From the NCBI GenBank assembly GCA_934378195.1, contig CAKRPO010000038.1:1-22531 (forward strand): a stretch of DNA of 22,531 nt, read 5' to 3'. This document shows positions 15,461 to 21,425 of the stretch, piece by piece (the stretch's first letter is position 1; each line of letters begins with the position of its first letter). Source of the stretch: an uncultured Blautia sp. GTDB lineage: Bacteria; Bacillota; Clostridia; Lachnospirales; Lachnospiraceae. The translations under genes were made by a program, and so were the position numbers. The notes under the pieces were generated by a model, which saw only the letters and a program-made list of their open reading frames with translations, had not been told where the DNA came from and made no database searches.

Positions 15461-18106
15461 ATGAAAGATGCATTTATGATGTCCCGGGAAGAACTCCTTG
15501 CAAAAACCGGCACAGACAGTGAAAAAGGTCTGAATCCGGAACAGGTAGAGAAATCCCGCAGCACCTACGGCACAAACTCTTTTGTCCGTCAGAGTCATGA
15601 ATCTCTGGCAAAAAGAATCTGGGATGCATCCACAGAGCCGATGCTGGTCATGCTGATCTTTGCCGCGATCATTACATTGGCAGTCAACATCACCAGATAT
15701 TTTACCGGTGGAGAGTATAATTTCCTGGAGTGTGTCGGCATCTTTGCTGCAATCGCACTGTCTGTTGTGATCACGATCATCACAGAAGGAAAAAGTGCCA
15801 AAGCATTTGAAGCATTAAATAAAATTAATGAGGATACACTGATCAAGGTTATCCGTAACGGTGAGCCACAGCTGATCACACAGAAAGAGATCGTTGTGGG
15901 TGATATCATCATGATCGAGACCGGTGATAAGATCGTTGCAGATGGACGACTTCTTTCAGGCAATGATCTTTCCGTAGATGAATCTGCACTGACCGGGGAA
16001 AGCCTTCCGGTCAAAAAAGATGCCGACTTTGTCTGTCAGAAGGAGACACCGGTGGCAGAGCGGGCAAACATGCTCTATTCCGGATGTTTTGTTTCTGGTG
16101 GAAATGGTCAGATGCTGGTTACCGGTGTAGGAAATGATACAGAGTTTGGTCAGATCGCACAGGAACTTTCTTCTATCGAAAAAACAACGACTCCGCTGCA
16201 GGAAAAGCTGGATAAACTTGGCAAACAGATTACGGTTCTCGGTGCTTCTGCAGCAGCAATTGTTTTTGCAATCGAAGTCATTCAGTTTGTAATGAACGGG
16301 CAGCTTAATCTGGATACAGTATCGGATGCATTTATTACCAGTATCGTCCTGATTGTAGCGGCTGTTCCAGAAGGACTTCCGACAATCGTAGCGGTTTCTC
16401 TGGCATTAAATATTATCAAGATGTCAAAGGAAAATGCACTGGTCAAAAAAATGATCGCGTGCGAAACGATTGGATGTGTCAATATCATCTGTTCAGATAA
16501 GACCGGTACACTGACTGAGAACAAAATGACCGTTCAGAAAATCTACACACGTGGCGAGCTGATCGAACCGGAGCAGTTAAAAGATGAGATGCTTCTTAAG
16601 AACTACTGTATCAACAGCAATGCGAATATTTCCGAGGAAGATGGAAACTGGTCCTTTATCGGAAATCCGACAGAATGTTCTCTGCTTGCAGCGGCTGCAA
16701 AAGCAGGCGTGGATTATCAGGAAATTCGTCATGCGGCCGATATTGTCCGTGTATTCCCGTTTTCTTCCCAGAATAAGGACATGAGCACAATTGTTCGTGA
16801 AAATGGCAAAGAGGTTCTTTATGTCAAAGGAAATCCAGAGAAGATCCTTTCTCTCTGTACCGGAATTTCTGAGGAGGAAAAAGAAAAGAATTTCCATCTG
16901 ATGGAAGAATTCCAGAGCAAAGCGGGCCGTCTGCTTGCATTTGCACATAAAGAGCTGGACAGTAATTATAACGATGAGGCGCAGGAAGAGCTGGAACAGG
17001 GACTGATCTATGATGGTTTTGTCGTAATCTCTGACCCACTGAGCCCGGATGTGTATGAATCCATCCGAAACTGCCGTAGTGCTGGCATCGAAGTCAAAAT
17101 GCTGACAGGAGACAATATCCGTACAGCAAGAGCAATTGCCAATGAACTGCATATGCTGGATGATGACCACATTGCAGTGGAAGCATCTGATATCGAAAAA
17201 ATGACGGATGAGGAACTGAAAGAAGCTCTGAAGAAGATTCAGGTAATTGCAAGAAGTACGCCGCTTGTCAAGATGAGAGTCGTTAAACTTCTCAAGGAGC
17301 AGGGAAATGTCGTTGCAGTTACCGGTGACGGAATCAATGATGCACCGGCAATCAAACATGCCGATGTCGGTATTGCCATGGGTATCGCAGGAACCGATGT
17401 TACAAAAGAAGCCAGTGATATGGTACTTCTGGATGACTCCTTCTCTACAATCATTAAGGCGGTACAGTGGGGACGCGGAATCTATGAGAACTTCAAACGT
17501 TTCATTCAGTTCCAGCTGACCGTTAACGTATCTTCGGTAGTCGTTGTTATCTGTTCAATCCTTGCAGGATTCAGTGCACCATTTACCGCACTTGAACTTT
17601 TGTGGATCAACATCATCATGGATGGACCGCCGGCACTGACCCTTGGATTGGAACCGATCCGTCCGGATCTTCTGAAGCATAAACCGACCAGAAGAAACGA
17701 AAATATTATTTCTAAAAAAATGCTGCTTCGTATTTTTGTAAACGGTATCTTTATTTCTGTGATCTTTATGCTGCAGCATTTCAAAAACTTCCTCGGTGCA
17801 GCACCGGAGGAAGAAGCAACTGTATTATTTACGCTGTTTGTACTGTTCCAGTTATTCAATGCATTTAACTGCCGTGAGCTGGACGATACACCAATGTTTA
17901 AGAATCTTCTGAAGAATAAGCTGATGCTTGGTGTGTTCCTTCTGGTACTGATTCTGCAGGGAATCATCACACAGTTTGGTGCAGCCGTATTTGAGACAGT
18001 TCCACTTTCCGCAGCAATGTGGGGCAAAATGCTTCTGACCGCTTTTACAGTCATTATTCTGAACGAAGGCATCAAAGCAGTAAAACGACTGTTTGTACGT
18101 AAATAA
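15461..18106 (+). CDS. P2-type cation ATPase, SPCA/PMR1-like; probable Mn2+ (Ca2+) exporter
   Basis: An 881-residue P-type ATPase with the P2 layout. It has a cytoplasmic N-terminal domain, M1-M2 (about 62-107), actuator motif TGES (178-181), and M4 motif PEGLP (303-307). The phosphorylated aspartate is D346 in CSDKTGTLT. A nucleotide-domain KGNPE (456-460), hinge TGDGINDAPA (621-630) and M5-M10 follow. M6 reads WINIIMDGPPALTLG, with N717 and D721. NxxxDGPPA is the signature of secretory-pathway Ca2+/Mn2+ pumps, whereas SERCA types have NxxTDGLPA. Together with the Mn2+ riboswitch this points to Mn2+ efflux, as described for riboswitch-controlled YoaB-type ATPases; Ca2+ transport remains possible. 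AGGAGGAG precedes the ATG. Confidence 0.92.
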   Translation: MKDAFMMSREELLAKTGTDSEKGLNPEQVEKSRSTYGTNSFVRQSHESLAKRIWDASTEPMLVMLIFAAIITLAVNITRYFTGGEYNFLECVGIFAAIALSVVITIITEGKSAKAFEALNKINEDTLIKVIRNGEPQLITQKEIVVGDIIMIETGDKIVADGRLLSGNDLSVDESALTGESLPVKKDADFVCQKETPVAERANMLYSGCFVSGGNGQMLVTGVGNDTEFGQIAQELSSIEKTTTPLQEKLDKLGKQITVLGASAAAIVFAIEVIQFVMNGQLNLDTVSDAFITSIVLIVAAVPEGLPTIVAVSLALNIIKMSKENALVKKMIACETIGCVNIICSDKTGTLTENKMTVQKIYTRGELIEPEQLKDEMLLKNYCINSNANISEEDGNWSFIGNPTECSLLAAAAKAGVDYQEIRHAADIVRVFPFSSQNKDMSTIVRENGKEVLYVKGNPEKILSLCTGISEEEKEKNFHLMEEFQSKAGRLLAFAHKELDSNYNDEAQEELEQGLIYDGFVVISDPLSPDVYESIRNCRSAGIEVKMLTGDNIRTARAIANELHMLDDDHIAVEASDIEKMTDEELKEALKKIQVIARSTPLVKMRVVKLLKEQGNVVAVTGDGINDAPAIKHADVGIAMGIAGTDVTKEASDMVLLDDSFSTIIKAVQWGRGIYENFKRFIQFQLTVNVSSVVVVICSILAGFSAPFTALELLWINIIMDGPPALTLGLEPIRPDLLKHKPTRRNENIISKKMLLRIFVNGIFISVIFMLQHFKNFLGAAPEEEATVLFTLFVLFQLFNAFNCRELDDTPMFKNLLKNKLMLGVFLLVLILQGIITQFGAAVFETVPLSAAMWGKMLLTAFTVIILNEGIKAVKRLFVRK

Positions 18107-18168
18107 AGATTAATGTGAGCGGTGACATTCGTAACAGAAAACGTCAGATTATTGGAGGAGGAATATGT

Positions 18169-19338
18169 ATGATCACTTTTCTGGCATCACTTTTTATCAA
18201 GGACAGTAAAAATTACAAGGCACCGGCAGTCAGGCAGGCATATGGTGTATTGAGCGGTGCAGTAGGGATCGGACTGAATATTTTGCTGTTCTTTGGAAAA
18301 TGGCTTGCCGGTACGATCAGTGGTTCCATCGCGATTACCGCAGATGCATTCAACAACCTTTCGGATGCCGGATCGTCGATCATCACGTTGATCGGCTTTC
18401 GGCTTTCCGGACAGGAACCGGATCCGGAACATCCATTTGGCCATGGAAGGATGGAGTATATTTCCGGCCTTCTGGTGTCCGTTGCAATTCTGGTCATGGG
18501 ATTTGAACTGATCTGGTCCTCTATCGGCAAATTAAGAAATCCGGAACCGATTGAGAGCAGTGCACTGGTATTCGGCATTCTGATCGTGTCAATTCTTGTG
18601 AAGCTGTATATGTTTTTTTATAATCATTCATTGAGTAAAAAACTTGAAAGTGCAGCGATGAAAGCGACATCCGTGGACAGTCTGAGTGATACAGTTGCAA
18701 CAACGCTGGTCCTGATTGCCACGGTGATCAGCAAGTATACGGGTCTGCTTCTGGATGGCTGGTTTGGTATTCTGGTAGGGCTGTTTATTCTTTATACCGG
18801 AGGATCTACGCTGAAGGAAACCATTGACCTGCTTCTGGGACAGCCGCCGAAACAAGAGTTTGTCGATGAGATTAAAGAAATCGTACTGGGACATTCGCTG
18901 GTACATGGGGTACATGACCTTATTGTGCATGATTATGGTCCGGGACGGGTAATGATCTCACTTCATGCAGAGGTGGATGTGAATGGAGACATTCAGGATA
19001 TTCACGAACAGATCGACCATATTGAACATGAACTGCAGGAAAAGCTTCACTGTTCTGCAATGATTCATATGGATCCGATCGTAACAGATGATAAAGAGGT
19101 ACTGGCAATGAAAGCAAAGGTTGAGGAAATGGTGCATTTTCTGGATGAGTCATTCAGCATGCATGATTTCCGGATGGTGAAGGGACCGACCAGAACAAAT
19201 CTGATCTTTGATGTAGAGGTACCGAGAAAAACATCTTATACAGATAATGAAATCGTGAACTGGCTGAAAGAACGGATTCATGAGCTGCCGGGCAGTAAAT
19301 ATTTTGCTGTCATTCAGATTGATCATGAATATTATTAA
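18169..19338 (+). CDS. Cation diffusion facilitator, MntE-like probable Mn2+ exporter
   Basis: A 389-residue CDF transporter with six predicted membrane helices (about 25-220) and a long cytoplasmic C-terminal region (228-389). That region holds the dimerisation domain plus an extra alpha/beta segment ending in QIDHEYY. The transport-site quartet reads N62-x3-D66 in M2 (FNNLSDAGSS) and D170-x3-D174 in M5 (VDSLSDTVAT). This N-D/D-D arrangement is that of manganese CDFs such as pneumococcal MntE, which is also about this length; zinc CDFs use histidine at the site. The start at 18169 has GGAGGAGG 7 nt upstream. The 54-nt extension upstream lacks support. It lies 62 bp after the ATPase with no terminator, so it probably shares riboswitch control. 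Confidence 0.9.
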   Translation: MITFLASLFIKDSKNYKAPAVRQAYGVLSGAVGIGLNILLFFGKWLAGTISGSIAITADAFNNLSDAGSSIITLIGFRLSGQEPDPEHPFGHGRMEYISGLLVSVAILVMGFELIWSSIGKLRNPEPIESSALVFGILIVSILVKLYMFFYNHSLSKKLESAAMKATSVDSLSDTVATTLVLIATVISKYTGLLLDGWFGILVGLFILYTGGSTLKETIDLLLGQPPKQEFVDEIKEIVLGHSLVHGVHDLIVHDYGPGRVMISLHAEVDVNGDIQDIHEQIDHIEHELQEKLHCSAMIHMDPIVTDDKEVLAMKAKVEEMVHFLDESFSMHDFRMVKGPTRTNLIFDVEVPRKTSYTDNEIVNWLKERIHELPGSKYFAVIQIDHEYY

Positions 19339-19369
19339 AAATACTAATGACTATACAAAAAGTTTTAGT

Positions 19370-19397
19370 TTGACAGGACATATGGATTTGATATAAT
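19370..19397 (+). promoter_or_regulatory. Strong sigma-A promoter for the purine permease
   Basis: Perfect TTGACA (19370-19375) and perfect TATAAT (19392-19397) are separated by 16 bp, the best promoter in the window. A strong promoter followed by a structured leader with a terminator is the usual logic of transcription attenuation. Nothing resembling a strong CDF terminator is visible between 19339 and 19369. Confidence 0.9.
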
Positions 19398-19403
19398 AAA
19401 TAA

Positions 19404-19499
19404 ATCGAGGCAATATTCAGTGCGTTGAACGGCATAACCGCACCTTTAAAGGAAATAGTAGAGAACTTCGAGGGAGAAGTGACTGCTGTTTCCTTTTTT
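19404..19499 (+). other. Attenuator-like leader of the purine permease, class unrecognised
   Basis: The leader contains GTGCG (19420-19424) pairing with CGCAC (19438-19442). Its loop side also forms TTCA/TGAA, so an H-type pseudoknot is possible. CGG/CCG inside and a CCTTTAAAGG palindrome (19443-19452) follow, then a terminator at 19451-19499. AACGGCA (19428-19434) is complementary to TGCTGTT (19484-19490) in the terminator's 3' arm, a candidate antiterminator. The purine riboswitch core, PyrR-binding loop and PRPP/ykkC motifs are not visible. Regulation by a purine or its sensor is inferred from the gene only. Confidence 0.5.
19451..19499 (+). terminator. Intrinsic terminator within the permease leader
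   Basis: GGAAATAGTAG (19451-19461) pairs with CTGCTGTTTCC (19483-19493) over 11 bp with two wobble pairs. An internal loop with tandem G·A opposition leads to ACTTC/GAAGT (19465-19469 with 19476-19480) and a GAGGGA loop. Six T's (19494-19499) follow. It lies about 80 bp upstream of the permease start, so it must be overcome for expression. Confidence 0.85.
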
Positions 19500-19507
19500 A
19501 TGCAATA

Positions 19508-19543
19508 GGAAATTACTACGTAATGTTCCAATAACGTGAAAAT
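19508..19543 (+). repeat. 36-bp palindromic repeat, copy A
   Basis: It matches copy B (21118-21153) at 30 of 36 positions in the same orientation. The core is ATTAC-TAC-GTAAT, with outer arms GGAA/TTCC and a single-base bulge. It lies in the permease 5' untranslated region, between the terminator and the ribosome binding site. It could be an operator, an RNA hairpin or a remnant of a small repeat family. Confidence 0.7.
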
Positions 19544-19580
19544 GAGAGCCTGGTAAAAGAAATGAAAGAGAGGAAAGAGT

Positions 19581-21038
19581 ATGGACACAAAAGAAAAAAA
19601 CACTGCAACGCCATATGATCTTGATGGAAAACCGCCATTGAAACTGGCAATTCCTCTTGGTCTGCAGCATGTGCTGGCAATGTTTGTCGGAAACCTGACA
19701 CCACTTCTGATCATTACAGGAGTCTGTGGTATTGAGTCAGGAAGCGAACTTCAGGTGGCACTTCTTCAGAATGCCATGTTGATCGCGGGAATTGTAACAC
19801 TGATCCAGATTTATACGATTGGACCGGTTGGAGGTAAGTTACCAATTGTTATGGGAACCAGTTCCGGGTTTATCGGAGTCTGCAGAAGTGTGGCAGTAAC
19901 AATGGGAAGTGGAGTCGCCGGCTATGGAGCAATTCTGGCAGCTTCTTTCATTGGTGGTCTGTTTGAAACCGTGCTTGGTGGATTTCTGAAGCCACTGCGT
20001 AAATTTTTCCCGGCAGTAGTAACCGGTACAGTCGTATTGTCAATTGGACTTTCACTGATTTCGGTTGGTATCGGCTCTTTCGGTGGTGGAAGTACCGCGC
20101 CGGATTATGGATCGCTGGAGAATCTTTTTGTCGGAACAGTGGTACTGATCGTAATCATTGCACTGAAACATGGAACCAAAGGCTTTACCAGTTTTTCTTC
20201 TATTCTGCTTGGTATCATTGTAGGATATGTTCTTGTATCTGTTATGGCAATGGTTCTTCCGACAACGTTTACTTACGTGGACGAAACGGGGGCTACGATT
20301 GAAGCAACCAAATCATGGGTCATCAACTGGAGCAAAGTAGCAGACGCATCCTGGTTTGCAATTCCAAAGATCATGCCGGTCAAATGGGTATTTGATGCAA
20401 AAGCGATTGTTCCGATCTGCATTATGTTCGTTGTTACAGCAGTAGAGACGGTTGGTGATATTTCTGGTATTACAGAAGGCGGACTTGGAAGAGAAGCTAC
20501 CGATAAGGAACTTTCTGGTGGCGTTATGTGTGATGGACTTGGTTCTTCACTGGCAGCAGTATTTGGTGTTCTTCCGAATACTTCTTTCAGCCAGAATGTA
20601 GGTCTGGTTGCCATGAATAAAGTTGTAAACCGCTATTCTATCGGTATTGGAGGAATTTTCCTGATCGCATGTGGACTCTTCCCAAAACTTGCAGCACTGA
20701 TTTCCATCATGCCACAGAGTGTTCTGGGTGGAGCAGCAGTTATGATGTTCTCCTCTATCGTAATCAGTGGTATTCAGCTTATTACAAAATGGCCATTGTC
20801 CCCAAGAAATGTAACGATCGTTTCTGTTGCACTTGGTGTGGGATATGGACTTGGTTCTAACTCTGCAGTACTTGCACAGCTTCCGGAGAGTATCAATTTG
20901 ATCTTCGGTGGTTCCGGTATTGTTCCGGCAGCACTGTTTGCAATCATTCTGAATATCATTCTGCCGAAGGATGAGAAGACAGAAATTGAGATGGCTGAAG
21001 AGATACTGGCGGAGAAGAAAGAGAAGGAAAGTAAATAG
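19581..21038 (+). CDS. NCS2 family purine (xanthine/urate-type) permease
   Basis: A 485-residue membrane protein of the nucleobase-cation symporter 2 family with about 14 membrane segments. Family marks are GLQHVLAMFVGN in M1 (H30), the M8 acid E289 in AVETVGDISGI, and NTSFSQNVGLV (333-343). The QNVGLV form is that of xanthine/uric acid transporters; uracil carriers have a GENIGV-like sequence at this place. It should import an oxidised purine with H+ or Na+. The C-terminal tail is short and charged (EEILAEKKEKESK). The start at 19581 follows GAGAGGAAAGAG. It is preceded by an attenuator-like leader and followed by a strong terminator, so it is monocistronic. Annotation as 'uracil-xanthine permease' would be equivalent. 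Confidence 0.93.
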   Translation: MDTKEKNTATPYDLDGKPPLKLAIPLGLQHVLAMFVGNLTPLLIITGVCGIESGSELQVALLQNAMLIAGIVTLIQIYTIGPVGGKLPIVMGTSSGFIGVCRSVAVTMGSGVAGYGAILAASFIGGLFETVLGGFLKPLRKFFPAVVTGTVVLSIGLSLISVGIGSFGGGSTAPDYGSLENLFVGTVVLIVIIALKHGTKGFTSFSSILLGIIVGYVLVSVMAMVLPTTFTYVDETGATIEATKSWVINWSKVADASWFAIPKIMPVKWVFDAKAIVPICIMFVVTAVETVGDISGITEGGLGREATDKELSGGVMCDGLGSSLAAVFGVLPNTSFSQNVGLVAMNKVVNRYSIGIGGIFLIACGLFPKLAALISIMPQSVLGGAAVMMFSSIVISGIQLITKWPLSPRNVTIVSVALGVGYGLGSNSAVLAQLPESINLIFGGSGIVPAALFAIILNIILPKDEKTEIEMAEEILAEKKEKESK

Positions 21039-21053
21039 AAGGAAAGTAAATAG
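21024..21053 (+). repeat. Tandem 15-bp duplication across the permease stop codon
   Basis: AAGGAAAGTAAATAG occurs at 21024-21038 and again at 21039-21053. The first copy encodes the last four residues and the stop. The second repeats them in frame (KESK, stop), so the product is unchanged and a second stop follows. This looks like recent replication slippage. Confidence 0.9.
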
Positions 21054-21067
21054 AATAGAGAAATGAG

Positions 21068-21112
21068 AACAGGCAGGGACGAGTGGAAAAAACTTGTGCC
21101 TGCCTGTTTATT
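21068..21112 (+). terminator. Intrinsic terminator of the purine permease gene
   Basis: AACAGGCAGG (21068-21077) pairs perfectly with CCTGCCTGTT (21099-21108). An inner ACGAGT/ACTTGT stem and an A-rich loop cap it, and TTTATT follows. It is one of the strongest terminators in the window. Confidence 0.9.
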
Positions 21113-21153
21113 GTAATGGAAATTACTCCGTAATGTTTCTATTACATAAAAAT
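21112..21153 (+). repeat. 36-bp palindromic repeat, copy B, in a larger inverted repeat
   Basis: Positions 21118-21153 match copy A (19508-19543) at 30 of 36 bases. Here the palindrome is longer: TGTAATGGAAATTAC (21112-21126) is nearly complementary to the segment 21130-21146 ending CTATTACA, with one bulge and one mismatch around a TCC centre. It lies just after the permease terminator and about 80 bp before the histidine kinase promoter. Confidence 0.7.
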
Positions 21154-21230
21154 AATAAGGTGAACGATTATACAAAATATTGCCATGGACCCATGTCTTG
21201 AAAAAATGATGGCGGAACAATATGTTACTA

Positions 21231-21239
21231 TGATATAAT
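21231..21239 (+). promoter_or_regulatory. Extended -10 promoter for the histidine kinase
   Basis: TGA-TATAAT (21231-21239) is a perfect extended -10 with no good -35 (GGCGGA at 17 bp). It would give a leader of about 180 nt. The bases TGATATAATAAA are shared with the permease promoter region (19389-19400). Confidence 0.6.
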
Positions 21240-21307
21240 AAAGCATATAATTTGATATGTGTATTCGGAATATCAGGAAGAGAATGCAAAGAGGTTAAAT
21301 CAGAAAA

Positions 21308-21420
21308 CTTAAAGCCATTTAAGCTTTTTATGTAAGGCGCGCAAAGCGTAGCAAGTCCCTCAAAGATTGAGGGATTTAAGGAGTTTGAAGCGGACTTGTC
21401 CGCTTTGTTTGAGAGAGGGA
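21308..21420 (+). other. Structured leader of the histidine kinase gene
   Basis: A small AT-rich hairpin CTTAAA/TTTAAG (21308-21323) is followed by TTTTT. Then hairpin H1 pairs 21353-21363 with 21367-21377 (11 bp, loop AGA). Hairpin H2 pairs AAGCGGA (21388-21394) with TCCGCTT (21399-21405). An alternative long-range stem pairs CAAAGCG and CAAGTCC (21342-21348, 21352-21358) with GGACTTG and CGCTTTG (21392-21398, 21401-21407). TCCCTC in H1 is also complementary to the ribosome binding site GAGGGA (21415-21420). I recognise no known riboswitch class. The rest of 21154-21425 shows only the promoter. Confidence 0.5.
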
Positions 21421-21425
21421 AGCAT

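Noticed and set aside
18115..18168. 18-residue N-terminal extension of the CDF transporter.
   Set aside because: The strong GGAGGAGG lies inside it, directly before the ATG at 18169. An out-of-frame ATG at 18164 is too close to that site and yields only 14 codons.
19404..19499. Guanine/adenine (purine) riboswitch or PyrR attenuator upstream of the permease.
   Set aside because: The conserved junction and loop sequences of the purine aptamer and the PyrR-binding loop are not present, despite a fitting gene.
21336..21357. Segment resembling part of the Mn2+ riboswitch (15263-15282): both read about GGCGC-AWAGCGTRGCAAGTC with a 2-nt insertion here.
   Set aside because: The match stops there; the GGAGTAG loop and P1 are missing at the kinase leader. 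Probably chance similarity of small GC hairpins, though the likeness is notable.
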